Positions 54,194 to 62,545 of a stretch of 64,000 bases of DNA are shown here, piece by piece. The translations under genes and the position numbers were made by a program. The notes under the pieces are model-generated. The model ran no database searches. It saw only the letters and a list, made by a program, of their open reading frames with translations, and was not told where the DNA came from. Position 1 is the first letter of the stretch. Each line of letters starts with the position of its first letter. The stretch is from positions 1-64,000 of IMG/VR virus record IMGVR_UViG_3300042516_004811; one strand, 5' to 3'. This DNA is from a virus.

Positions 54194-54450
54194 TGTCAGA
54201 AGTTGACCAAGAGTCGATTTCGTTTGACGATTGGATTGCTATAGGAATTACCCGTGGATGGTGTGGACCGCCAGTGTGCTACACGCACGACGGTCTCCCT
54301 ACTGCACTTGAGGAAGACGAAGAGTTTGACGAGGGCCACGACCCCTGTATTCACATCGTTCGAATGTACGAAAGCGAGCAGCATAAAGATGCTGTCGAGC
54401 ACGCGCATTCACCTTCGCAATGGCGAAACCACTATACGGAGAACAAGTAG
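54193..54450 (+). CDS. Small acidic protein
   Basis: 85 residues from ATG 54193 (TAATG overlap with the histone-like gene). Acidic; [20 protein letters not shown] and [20 protein letters not shown]. Its TAG stop lies in GTAGATAAGT. No family. Confidence 0.5.
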   Translation: MSEVDQESISFDDWIAIGITRGWCGPPVCYTHDGLPTALEEDEEFDEGHDPCIHIVRMYESEQHKDAVEHAHSPSQWRNHYTENK

Positions 54451-54467
54451 ATAAGTCGGTCCGAAAA

Positions 54468-54605
54468 TTACGGACAACAAGGACGGCGACCTGCCTTGGG
54501 GGGGCGGGTCGCTTTCTTTGCGTCTGACACAAGAACGGAACGTTTCTTAGGTGGGACAGCAGCAGATTCGGGATTTGGTGCTGGGTCTTGGTCGCGCTTT
54601 GCCAT
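54468..54605 (-). CDS. Possible small basic protein
   Basis: 45 codons from ATG 54605 with GGGAAA upstream. Basic (KKRSVLVSDAKKATRPPKAG). It overlaps a convincing plus-strand terminator (54486-54512), so it is doubtful. Confidence 0.3.
   Translation of the reverse strand: MAKRDQDPAPNPESAAVPPKKRSVLVSDAKKATRPPKAGRRPCCP
54486..54519 (+). terminator. Rho-independent terminator
   Basis: GCGACCTGCC (54486-54495) and GGCGGGTCGC (54503-54512), a ten-pair stem with one T-G wobble, followed by TTTCTTT. Ends the histone-like transcript. Confidence 0.7.
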
Positions 54606-54695
54606 AGCAATAGTTTCCCATAGGTGACTTTTCTACAGGGGAACTCAGGGCGTGTCGATTTTTCGTTTTTTTGTTGTCGACTTGTAGCTCAGATT

Positions 54696-54884
54696 TTAAA
54701 ACAAGCTCGGCTGCATTGCTTCTTCAAGTCTGCGCTCGTCACAGAACTCGTGCTTGTAGTTATGAAGTTCTTCCTGGACACGGCTAATTGTGGTGCCTTT
54801 TGACTTTAGCCACACAACAGCAAGACGAACGGTTGTTCCGTCCTGGGGGCGGATTGGCAAATCGCAGACAATGCAGCGATACAT
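54696..54884 (-). CDS. Small zinc-finger-like protein
   Basis: 62 residues from ATG 54884 with GGAGGAATA upstream; alternative ATG 54904 overlaps the previous stop. CIVCDLPIRP and HEFCDERR may bind metal; VRLAVVWLKSKGTTI. Confidence 0.5.
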   Translation of the reverse strand: MYRCIVCDLPIRPQDGTTVRLAVVWLKSKGTTISRVQEELHNYKHEFCDERRLEEAMQPSLF

Positions 54885-54904
54885 TGCTGGTATTCCTCCG
54901 CTCA

Positions 54905-54997
54905 TTAGCGAATCCTGTCTATGGCCCAAAGAAGGCCCATCACGACAAAGAAAACTATCCCAAGGATAATCATTGAATCTCTATTCTCTCGGTTCAT
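54905..54997 (-). CDS. Membrane microprotein
   Basis: 30 residues from ATG 54997, almost all one membrane helix (IILGIVFFVVMGLLWAI). Too short for certainty. Its stop overlaps the next gene's potential ATG (TAATG). Confidence 0.4.
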   Translation of the reverse strand: MNRENRDSMIILGIVFFVVMGLLWAIDRIR

Positions 54998-55161
54998 GCG
55001 CTACAGGATACATGCCGCATCGCCGGCTTGGCAAATAATGGTAAATGCTGGTATGTTGACTACAAGGGCTGGTGGGGTGCGTTCCACTCCTTTCTCGGTA
55101 CACCTCGGAACGCATCTCGCCGGCCTTACCTATCTACCTATTTATTGCTAGGCTTTTGCCC

Positions 55162-57078
55162 ATGAGGATGTACCTAGAGAATGGCGAAGTAGTACTGGAC
55201 TTTCCGTACGACGCTGGCCAGGTGAATGAAATCAAGAAAATCACTGGAGCCAAATGGGACAAGCTTGGCAAAGTGTGGCGCCTCCCAATCACCTCAATGA
55301 ACGAGGGCAGAGATTTCGCAATGAAGCACGACTTTGAAGTTGCGCTGGATGCAATGAAGTTCTTGGTAGATAAGCCCAAGACAGCCTCAGCAAGGGTATT
55401 CTTGCTGGATGGTTCAATAATAATGAGGTTCCCCTACGAGAGGGTCATCATTAAAGCGGTTAAGCAAATACCCGCAGTCTCGTGGGACAGCAAGAAGTCT
55501 GCATGGCAGGCGCCCCTCTCATCCGTCAAGGAAGTCATCAACTGGGCAGAAACATTCTCCGTCTATGTCGAGCCCGAAGTAATCGCGATAGCAGATGACG
55601 TAACGGAAAAAATGAACGAGTTTATTGAGGCTTCTCGTTCCACGGACGCTGGGGTGCAGGTAGATAAGTTGCAGGGTGACCTACTTCCCTATCAGCGAGC
55701 AGGTGTTGCCTATGCATCAAAAGCACTACGTACATTCATTGCAGATGAGATGGGTCTAGGAAAGACCATTCAGGCACTGGCGACCGTTGAGTATGTCTAC
55801 GACTCGTATCCAGCCGTTGTTGTGTGTCCTCCAAGCCTTGTACTTAACTGGGCGTCTGAATACCGTAAGTGGTTGCCACATCGGAGAGTCGCCACGGTGA
55901 CCAATAGAAAAGAGTTCCCTGACGCTGGCTCCTATGACGTTGTAGTGGTTGGTTATTCCAATCTCGCAACATGGGAGAAGAGTTTGTCTGGTCACCGCTC
56001 GTACATCTTCGATGAGAGTCACTACTGCAAAACGCCAACAGCACAGCGCACTAAAGCAGCAGTCAAGATAGCCCGTAGCGCCCCCAAAGAGGGCATTGTT
56101 CTGTGTCTCACTGGAACGCCAGTAACAAACAGGCCGAATGAATACGCCTCTCAGCTCGAGATTCTTGGAAGACTCAAAGACTTTGGTGGTCTGTGGGGCT
56201 TCTACCGACGCTACTGCGCTGCCTATCAGGACAAGTTCGGTCAGTGGAACATCAGTGGACACTCGCACCTAGATGAACTCAATGAGCGCCTGCGAGGCAC
56301 GTGTTACATCAGGCGTACGAAAGACCAAGTTCTCTCCGAATTACCACCCGTGATTCACAGCAAGATTCTCATTGAGGGCGAGAGCGCGGCGATGAAGGAA
56401 TACAAGAAGGCAGAGAATGACATTCTTGTTTACATCGCAGACAGAGCACGGCAAATGGCAATCGAGCAAGGCAAGCCATCGTACGGTGCCGCCATTGCCG
56501 CAATGATTAGAGCAGAGGCAAACGAGCATTTGGTTCGTTTGTCCGTTCTTCGCCGGCTTTCAGCAAAGGCAAAGATGGAAGCCGCAATGGAATGGATTCA
56601 GGCTCGGGTGGAAAATGGTAAAAAAGTCGTAGTTGCCGCTCACCACAGAGACATCGTGGATGAGATTTCTAGAAAGTATGGCAACCTTCGTATTCAGGGC
56701 GGAATGGCAGTAGAGGAAGTAGAGGACAATAAGCACAAGTTCCAGACACTCTCGGTAGATAAGGCGCCAGTCATCGTTCTTTCGATACAAGCAGCCAAGA
56801 CTGGTCACACTCTCACCGCATCGGAAGAATGCTTGTTCATTGAGTTGCCATGGACACCCGCAGACGTAGACCAGACATACAGCCGTCTTCACCGTATTGG
56901 GCAAAAGGGGAGCGTTACGTCCACCTACATGCTCACTGCTGGCACGATAGACGAGGACATCTATTCACTAATTGAGAACAAGCGTTCAGTAGTGAATGCA
57001 GCAGTAGAGGGCGGAGAAATGGTTGCGGACGATGGAGCGGTTCAGCTCATTCTGAGCATGATTGACAAGATTAGTTAG
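55162..57078 (+). CDS. SNF2-family helicase, SMARCAL1-like
   Basis: 638 residues. An N-terminal pair of about 80-residue repeats (LDFPYDAGQVNEIKKITGAK, MRFPYERVIIKAVKQIPAVS) resembles HARP domains of SMARCAL1, an annealing helicase. Then motif I LADEMGLGKTIQALATVEY-like (IADEMGLGKT), Ia VVVCPPSLVLNW, II IFDESHYCKT (DESH), III CLTGTPVTN and the C-terminal lobe with ADVDQTYSRLHRIGQKGSV (motif VI). ATPase on dsDNA; fork repair or rewinding is the inference. It starts 8 bases after a weak -10 (TAGGCT), so it may be leaderless. Decamer copies lie in frame at about 55367, 55659 and 56755. Confidence 0.85.
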   Translation: MRMYLENGEVVLDFPYDAGQVNEIKKITGAKWDKLGKVWRLPITSMNEGRDFAMKHDFEVALDAMKFLVDKPKTASARVFLLDGSIIMRFPYERVIIKAVKQIPAVSWDSKKSAWQAPLSSVKEVINWAETFSVYVEPEVIAIADDVTEKMNEFIEASRSTDAGVQVDKLQGDLLPYQRAGVAYASKALRTFIADEMGLGKTIQALATVEYVYDSYPAVVVCPPSLVLNWASEYRKWLPHRRVATVTNRKEFPDAGSYDVVVVGYSNLATWEKSLSGHRSYIFDESHYCKTPTAQRTKAAVKIARSAPKEGIVLCLTGTPVTNRPNEYASQLEILGRLKDFGGLWGFYRRYCAAYQDKFGQWNISGHSHLDELNERLRGTCYIRRTKDQVLSELPPVIHSKILIEGESAAMKEYKKAENDILVYIADRARQMAIEQGKPSYGAAIAAMIRAEANEHLVRLSVLRRLSAKAKMEAAMEWIQARVENGKKVVVAAHHRDIVDEISRKYGNLRIQGGMAVEEVEDNKHKFQTLSVDKAPVIVLSIQAAKTGHTLTASEECLFIELPWTPADVDQTYSRLHRIGQKGSVTSTYMLTAGTIDEDIYSLIENKRSVVNAAVEGGEMVADDGAVQLILSMIDKIS

Positions 57079-57514
57079 CGTCTTCTTCTTCTGGCGAGAC
57101 GCCACGGAAGATTTCTTCGGCAATCAACTTCGAGTACTTTCTGCGAAGGCGCCAAATCTTCTTGTTCAACTCAATCATTTCACGGCTCATTCGTGCTTTT
57201 ATTATCGCATCATTGTCATAGACACCGTACGTCTTGAACAGAGCATCATGAATGTCAGCATCTTCAATGATGATGTCTGAAATCCAGCCAGCCTTCTTGT
57301 CAATAGCAATCATGAGGTCGCACATACCCTCAACGCCGAACTCATCCCAAATACGATTGGCGATGATGTTGCAAAAATGCGAACGATACATCTGTCGCGC
57401 TTTCTGTGATTGAGACATGAAGTCGGATAGCCAGACGGCAAGTTCTGCCGGTGTAGGCATGTCGCCATCGCCGTCAGAGAGGAACTCGTAAAAGTTCTCG
57501 TCGTCTTCGCTCAT
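57071..57514 (-). CDS. Protein of unknown function
   Basis: 147 residues. Helical; acidic N-terminus and KKIWRLRRKYSKLIAEEIF. Overlaps the helicase end by 8 bases. Confidence 0.5.
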   Translation of the reverse strand: MSEDDENFYEFLSDGDGDMPTPAELAVWLSDFMSQSQKARQMYRSHFCNIIANRIWDEFGVEGMCDLMIAIDKKAGWISDIIIEDADIHDALFKTYGVYDNDAIIKARMSREMIELNKKIWRLRRKYSKLIAEEIFRGVSPEEEDAN

Positions 57515-57562
57515 TAGGCCTCGCTATGTCCGTAGATAAGTCAATGATACAGGGAATTGTTA

Positions 57563-58588
57563 TCAACGACTTGACAAGAGGAAATCCTGAGCTTTTATCT
57601 TTGAACGAGTCACCCAAGAATTGTTATCCATTGACGCAAGCGCACGCTCTGTCACTGTTGCATCACGATAGTGGTCAAGGTATTCACCAATAGCATTCAC
57701 TAGTGACCACCCGTTGTACCCATAGCCCTTTGCGTTGTTGTCGTTGTCATACACCGCACGAACAAGTGAAAGCACATTGTCTCTGTTGCGCTTCTGACGC
57801 TCTGTTGCACTTGTTTCCAGTGGAAATACTGCATTCAGTGTTTCGTTCAGTACTTTTGAGCCAGGCGCAACGGGGATTGACAGAAGTTTCTCAGCAGTTG
57901 CTGTAAACGCTTTTGCCCATTCATTGGAGATTTCGAGCACACTGTTTGCTTCTTCAATCGCACGCTCGGCGTTGCGTGTATGACGAGCAGTGAACACTCT
58001 CCGTGCACTGCTAAGACCTGCAACAACAGTGTTCTTGCATACGGCGCGAATACTTGTGTTTGCGAACGTAATCGCCGTCTTTCCGTCGTGCCCATTGCGA
58101 ACTAGTAGATAACGCTCAATCTGGTCATTCACGCCCATTGGGTCAATGACAAGCGCACCTAGGTCAAGAGATGAGAAGAACTCTCTGCCACCATTGAGAA
58201 CACCGCAAGTATCTACTACTGCATCACCCGTAGATGCTCCTGCGATAGCGAGCGCATAGTCAAGACATTCACGATTTTGCTGCACCACGTAGCGTGTGCC
58301 AACCGTTGCAAGACCATTGAACGTGCCGTCACCATTGACACGCACTGTGGCTCTACTGTCTGGTACTAGAACGAGCGAGCCATCAGAGTTTCTGATTACT
58401 TCGCCATTATCGTCACACACTGCTACCCGTGTGGTCACGACATCAAAGTTGGCCTGGGCGGCGGCGAGCATTGCCTCTGCCGTCTGCAAGCCCTTCATTG
58501 GTGTTCCAAGGCGATGCCAAGGGATTTCCCTGTCGGCGTAAGCCATTCTGGCTGTGCCGTCTTCGTTGATTTCTATGTCGTGTGACAT
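57563..58588 (-). CDS. DUF932 family phage/plasmid protein
   Basis: 341 residues. The pattern IPWHRLGTPMKGLQTAEAML, VVTTRVAVCDDNG, ATVGTRYVVQQNRECL and FANTSIRAVCKNTV is that of the DUF932 / phage-plasmid TIGR03299-type family. Function unknown; found in phage and plasmid regulatory or replication modules. GGAGACGAA precedes ATG 58588. Confidence 0.8.
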   Translation of the reverse strand: MSHDIEINEDGTARMAYADREIPWHRLGTPMKGLQTAEAMLAAAQANFDVVTTRVAVCDDNGEVIRNSDGSLVLVPDSRATVRVNGDGTFNGLATVGTRYVVQQNRECLDYALAIAGASTGDAVVDTCGVLNGGREFFSSLDLGALVIDPMGVNDQIERYLLVRNGHDGKTAITFANTSIRAVCKNTVVAGLSSARRVFTARHTRNAERAIEEANSVLEISNEWAKAFTATAEKLLSIPVAPGSKVLNETLNAVFPLETSATERQKRNRDNVLSLVRAVYDNDNNAKGYGYNGWSLVNAIGEYLDHYRDATVTERALASMDNNSWVTRSKIKAQDFLLSSR

Positions 58589-58627
58589 TTCGTCTCCGTT
58601 CGCTATTTGCTTGTAGATAAATCTATC

Positions 58628-58647
58628 TGAAAGTACCCCCTTTCAGG
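58628..58647. terminator. CTGAAAG/CTTTCAG hairpin
   Basis: 7-base stem with a 6-base C/T-rich loop between the DUF932 gene start and a GGGGCTCC half-element. Confidence 0.4.
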
Positions 58648-58703
58648 CAGATGATTTCAGGCGGGGCTCCCCCTTGGGGGTGGGTTGGGCGCACGGGGAA
58701 CGG

Positions 58704-58734
58704 GTAGATAAGTCTGAACCGTATGTGGTACAGT
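58704..58734 (+). promoter_or_regulatory. Decamer promoter (plus)
   Basis: -35 TAGATA in GTAGATAAGT (58704-58713), 18-base spacer, -10 TACAGT (58729-58734). Conforms exactly to the consensus. Confidence 0.75.
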
Positions 58735-58781
58735 GTTGATAGGAGGCACCAACGCCCCCGAACCGACCGAAAGGGGTCACC

Positions 58782-59081
58782 ATGTCCAGACCAATCATCC
58801 CAGTGAAAGCAGAGGCGATGCCATCGCTTCTCAGCGCATACCTCGCACGAGAAATCGACATGTTCGATGGTCACATCATCCGTGAGTTCCACCAGTTCGC
58901 CCTGCAAGCACAGGACGCGTTTGAGAAGGTCACCCAGACACCAGCGATGGCCGACTTCTACGCATCTTGTCTGCAACAGACAATCGCTCAACTGCTTGCC
59001 ACGACCTGCAAGACCGCAGGACTTCGGAACGCTCAGCGAGCCGTTGATGGCGCAATCACACAGCACACAGACAGCGTGTAG
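58782..59081 (+). CDS. Small helical protein
   Basis: 99 residues from ATG 58782 with AAAGGGG upstream. Helical (FEKVTQTPAMADFYASCLQQ). Its TAG stop is inside GTAGATAAGT. No family. Confidence 0.5.
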   Translation: MSRPIIPVKAEAMPSLLSAYLAREIDMFDGHIIREFHQFALQAQDAFEKVTQTPAMADFYASCLQQTIAQLLATTCKTAGLRNAQRAVDGAITQHTDSV

Positions 59082-59113
59082 ATAAGTCTCGCCAAGCGAG
59101 GGTTCCCTGATTG

Positions 59114-59145
59114 AGGGGGTGAGCCAATCGGTTCGCCCCCTTTAT
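59114..59145 (+). terminator. Rho-independent terminator
   Basis: 12-base stem with G-T wobbles (AGGGGGTGAGCC / GGTTCGCCCCCT), loop AATC, followed by TTTATCT. Confidence 0.6.
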
Positions 59146-59220
59146 CTATGGGTAGATAAGTCCAGCAGGAGCCCCGCTGACCAGGGTGAGCTGGGGTGGA
59201 CAGGTAGATAAGTCGAAGAG

Positions 59221-59249
59221 TTGATTTTTCTCTTTGCATTGTTTATTAT
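59221..59249 (+). promoter_or_regulatory. Leaderless promoter
   Basis: TTGATT (59221-59226), 17-base spacer, TATTAT (59244-59249); ATG at 59256 follows by 6 bases. Decamer copies flank it (59152, 59203). Confidence 0.6.
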
Positions 59250-59255
59250 GGTGAC

Positions 59256-60506
59256 ATGACTGGTACTGAAAGCCCAAAGGGGTTCACCTCGCCGTTAGAG
59301 GCACATGAAATGCAGACTGAATACCTGGTGTGGCGCAAAGGCCACCCGAGCGCAGACCGACTATTGCACGCATCTCAGTGGACTGCTCAGCAGAATGGAT
59401 TGTTTGAGTCGGTAGTTACATTGGAGAACAGAGAAAAGCAGTTCGCAGACTCGCGCGTTGCTCATAACGTGTGGCGTTTGACGGATGATGAAATCATTTC
59501 CCGTGCAGACACCGTGTACCTATCGGAAGAACTGCACGAATTGGTGCACACAGCATCGGAGTCAATGCCTGATGAAGTTCTTTTTCGCACTGATGTCTAC
59601 ACGCCGTGTGCAATGGTTTTCCTTGAACGCCCAATCCAGGTGAGGGTTCACGCTGGATGCTTATCGGATGACATTGACGAAATAGTAGATAAGGTTCGTC
59701 AATACGGTGGAACCGTTGAGGGAACCCGTAAGTACACGCAGACAGAGGACGGATACCTTGATGGCGTAGACGTTTACGAAATCGTTGCATTTTCGTGGGG
59801 CGATTGCGAGTCAATCTATCCTCACGTGCTTGAATCGGTAGCGAAGCAGTATGGCACTGCTAGTCCTGAATACAAATTCCAACTTGAGTTGGAACACTAC
59901 GAGAAGGAGGAATTGAATCACGCACGTTTTGTTGAAGAGGACGGAACAGAGCACCCGATGAACGCAATCATCGTTGGTGTGTTTGGGCGTATTGTCAGCT
60001 CAGAGATTGACGGTTTGACACTTGCCGTAAGAAACCCACTCATCTCGTTGAAAATGAATCTGATTGACAGTTACTACTTTATGTATGGAGAAGATGGTTT
60101 TCAACTTGAAAATGACTCGTTTGAAGAAGCAATGAATCAGTCAAGTTTTGACCGTTATCGCAGGTCTCGTAGATTCATCGTTGCACTGTTGCGTTTGATG
60201 AATGAGTACGTAGATGTTGAAACAACCCGTGTGCCTCGCCCGTTCTCTCGCAGGGGCGCAAGGGCTGGACGCGTGAACACTGACAGTATCACCACGCTAG
60301 AACTACGCAGGGCGCTCTACGGTGATAGTGATTCAGCAACAGGGCGCAAGGTATCGCTCGCACACCTTGTGCGTGGACACTGGCGTAATCAGTGGTATCC
60401 ATCGCAACAGATGCACCGTGCTCGCTGGATAAATGCGCACCGCAGAGGTGGAAGCGCAACAGATGAAGTGGTAGATAAGCCTCGCATCGTGACAGTGACG
60501 AGGTAG
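59256..60506 (+). CDS. Protein of unknown function
   Basis: 416 residues. No family recognised. The N-terminal half looks alpha/beta, and the C-terminus is rich in Arg with SLAHLVRGHWRNQWYPSQQM. Two decamer copies lie in-frame on the sense strand (Val-Asp-Lys at about 59685 and 60470). Confidence 0.55.
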   Translation: MTGTESPKGFTSPLEAHEMQTEYLVWRKGHPSADRLLHASQWTAQQNGLFESVVTLENREKQFADSRVAHNVWRLTDDEIISRADTVYLSEELHELVHTASESMPDEVLFRTDVYTPCAMVFLERPIQVRVHAGCLSDDIDEIVDKVRQYGGTVEGTRKYTQTEDGYLDGVDVYEIVAFSWGDCESIYPHVLESVAKQYGTASPEYKFQLELEHYEKEELNHARFVEEDGTEHPMNAIIVGVFGRIVSSEIDGLTLAVRNPLISLKMNLIDSYYFMYGEDGFQLENDSFEEAMNQSSFDRYRRSRRFIVALLRLMNEYVDVETTRVPRPFSRRGARAGRVNTDSITTLELRRALYGDSDSATGRKVSLAHLVRGHWRNQWYPSQQMHRARWINAHRRGGSATDEVVDKPRIVTVTR

Positions 60507-60587
60507 CACTACTCACTCAGGAGCCCCGGCTGCTAGCGCCCTCGCGCGTTCGCGCTTCGGTTGCTCTCGGGCAGAGAATGCAAGTAG

Positions 60588-60622
60588 GTAGATAAGACCT
60601 AGCCCCCACCCCACTTATCTAC
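60588..60622. terminator. Inverted decamer pair between convergent genes
   Basis: GTAGATAAG (60588-60596) and CTTATCTAC (60614-60622) pair across 17 bases. Confidence 0.55.
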
Positions 60623-60641
60623 TAAGCAGGGCAGGGGCAGG

Positions 60642-60674
60642 ACTAGCAAGCGGAGATAGGGAACGCTTGCTAGT
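60642..60674. terminator. Perfect 11-base stem hairpin
   Basis: ACTAGCAAGCG (60642-60652) and CGCTTGCTAGT (60664-60674), loop 11. It covers the stop of the minus-strand gene. Confidence 0.6.
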
Positions 60675-61368
60675 AGGGCTCGGGCGCGTGTACGGTCATG
60701 CCTGCGCCACACTGCGCGCACTTCATGCCTTCACCCGTGTACTCGGGATAGGACGAATCGTCAGCGCAAGAACCTTCCCACGAAATCCACTCGCCGTACC
60801 ACGAGAGTCCGTGAGTCTCTTCGCCACTGTCACACGTGACGTGATAGGAATCGTTATCGCATGGAAAGTATGACGCGTCACTCATCTCAATGCGGAATGC
60901 GCGCGGACGCGTATAGCCACCGCGAACGTCACAACCCCCGTGAATCTGAATCAGCGCGTACACACGCTCACCGATTGCGAACGTGACACCCTGCAAGGTT
61001 TGCGAGAGTGAATCGTCCCCGTTGTAGGTGTTCCACGTATGCGCCGACGAATCGCGCTCATTGGCGAAATCCTGCATGAGTGAGAAGTACCCGTCATCAG
61101 CATTGTGAGAGCAGAACGAATCCCACTCAGCATTGAGTGAGTCGTCATACTTGACGCGCGCCGTGAGATAGTGAAACACGGAAAGCGTCACGCCGTAGGA
61201 ACTCGCCCACGCTTGCGGTTCGCTCTCAAAATCAGCAAGCACCTTGCCTGCGTTTTTCTCGTAGTGTCTGCCGTAGTAGTCGCCACTATCAAGCATACTC
61301 CTACCCGTATTCTCGGTCAGCATTTCAGCAATGACCTCGGCGGTTTTGGTGTCGGTTGCGGTTGTCAT
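60670..61368 (-). CDS. Conserved phage protein with CxxC end
   Basis: 232 residues. TENTGRSMLDSGDYYGRHYE is a signature seen in a small family of actinophage proteins. YHVTCDSGEE and a final CAQCGAGMTV make two Cys pairs. Function unknown. No ribosome binding site problem: GTTGTCATG. Confidence 0.6.
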   Translation of the reverse strand: MTTATDTKTAEVIAEMLTENTGRSMLDSGDYYGRHYEKNAGKVLADFESEPQAWASSYGVTLSVFHYLTARVKYDDSLNAEWDSFCSHNADDGYFSLMQDFANERDSSAHTWNTYNGDDSLSQTLQGVTFAIGERVYALIQIHGGCDVRGGYTRPRAFRIEMSDASYFPCDNDSYHVTCDSGEETHGLSWYGEWISWEGSCADDSSYPEYTGEGMKCAQCGAGMTVHAPEPY

Positions 61369-61382
61369 GACTTATCTACCTT

Positions 61383-61661
61383 TCAGCGATTACGGAACGG
61401 ATAGGACGGGTGGGCTTGGCGCTCGTGGTTGCGCTCTTCGGCAAGTGCGTTGCTCATTGCGATTGTCATCAGCGTTGCGCCGATTGACCCGAACACTGCG
61501 AACACACCGCCCACGAGCAAGTCGTACAGAGCGTGTGAGTAGTAAGACACTGCCAGCAGAGCAACCCCGAACAACGGGAACGCCCACGACAGGACAGCGA
61601 GAGTGCGCATTACTGTCACGTCTTGCGCTCGGTTTCGGTTGGTGTGGTGTGTAGTAGCCAT
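61383..61661 (-). CDS. Two-helix membrane protein
   Basis: 92 residues from ATG 61661, AAAGGGAA upstream. Two membrane helices (VMRTLAVLSWAFPLFGVALL, LVGGVFAVFGSIGATLMTIA) with basic ends. Small membrane protein of unknown role; the two basic termini suggest an in-out hairpin. Confidence 0.55.
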   Translation of the reverse strand: MATTHHTNRNRAQDVTVMRTLAVLSWAFPLFGVALLAVSYYSHALYDLLVGGVFAVFGSIGATLMTIAMSNALAEERNHERQAHPSYPFRNR

Positions 61662-61689
61662 TTTTTCCCTTTCGTTTGGCGACACACTC

Positions 61690-61718
61690 ACCGTATCACA
61701 CGTGGTACAGACTTACAA
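61690..61718 (-). promoter_or_regulatory. Promoter, TTGTAA-type -35
   Basis: -10 TACGGT (61690-61695), 17-base spacer with GTCTGTACC, -35 TTGTAA (61713-61718). A decamer copy lies 10-20 bases upstream (about 61728). Confidence 0.65.
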
Positions 61719-61862
61719 GTATTTCCCGACTTATCTACCTGCCACCCCACGCCACAGCAAGCCCCAGCCTTGCACCCTGCCGGGAGCCCCGCTGATTAGC
61801 GGTATGCTGACGAGATGCCAGTACTTTACGGACATTCCACAAGCACGGAGGACGGGAACGAT

Positions 61863-62090
61863 ATGAGTGACATCACGCAGTTCACTAAGTGGTTTCACCT
61901 CAATGGCATGGACTTCCAACTAACGAACATCGCTGGCCAATGGAAATGCACTGCGTGGAAACGTGGCGTACCGACGCTTGAAGACGGCACGCCTAGTGAT
62001 TACTGGGCAAGTGGTTCGTGCACGTCAATAGTGAAAGCGATGCTCCGTTGCTACGAGTCAATCAGACACACACAACGCAAGGGAAACTAG
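61863..62090 (+). CDS. Small protein of unknown function
   Basis: 75 residues from ATG 61863; a 16-codon extension from 61815 is in frame. Begins MSDITQFTKWFHLNGMDFQL and has WKCTAWKRGVPTLEDG. A GGAGG lies 11 bases upstream. No family. Confidence 0.5.
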   Translation: MSDITQFTKWFHLNGMDFQLTNIAGQWKCTAWKRGVPTLEDGTPSDYWASGSCTSIVKAMLRCYESIRHTQRKGN

Positions 62091-62104
62091 TTATCTACCC
62101 GTAG

Positions 62105-62491
62105 TTAGGTAGTCGGCGGGTCATCGTGCCATTGGCCATCAGGCCAGGCAGTACGAGCGTGGACACCATAGATGTCAGTGCCGAACAGGTCTGTGCCTTG
62201 CCAAGCGTGACGGCAACACGGCACTTCGTCATCGCAAGGGTGACAGTTCGCTCCGAGTTTCTCAGCGAGTCGGGGGAAAAGCTCGAGAAACTTCACAACG
62301 CAATCGTGACAGAAAATCCATTCTCTCGTTCGTTGGTCGCCTGCGAGCACAGGCATCATATCGTCAAATCCACCGTAGTATCCGAATGTGTCAAATGGTA
62401 AGACCCAACCATTATCAGGGTAGATGAGTTGCGAGTTGCACTCAGTGCGTGTGTCGCACGCCGAACACACTGCATAGTTCTTTTCTCTCAT
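62105..62491 (-). CDS. Cys-rich zinc protein
   Basis: 128 residues. N-terminal CSACDTRTEC, then CHDC and CHPCDDEVPCCRHAWQG: up to eleven Cys that could hold two to three zincs. No family recognised. Confidence 0.6.
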   Translation of the reverse strand: MREKNYAVCSACDTRTECNSQLIYPDNGWVLPFDTFGYYGGFDDMMPVLAGDQRTREWIFCHDCVVKFLELFPRLAEKLGANCHPCDDEVPCCRHAWQGTDLFGTDIYGVHARTAWPDGQWHDDPPTT

Positions 62492-62498
62492 AACTGCG

Positions 62499-62528
62499 AG
62501 CGTACCACACTGGGGACAAACTTAGCAA
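62499..62528 (-). promoter_or_regulatory. Promoter
   Basis: -10 TACGCT (62499-62504), 18-base spacer, -35 TTGCTA (62523-62528). Confidence 0.6.
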
Positions 62529-62545
62529 CCCGTGGCACTTGCGCC

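Noticed and set aside
54468-54605. Confident gene call for a 45-codon basic peptide
   Set aside because: It overlaps a strong terminator on the opposite strand; listed at low confidence only.
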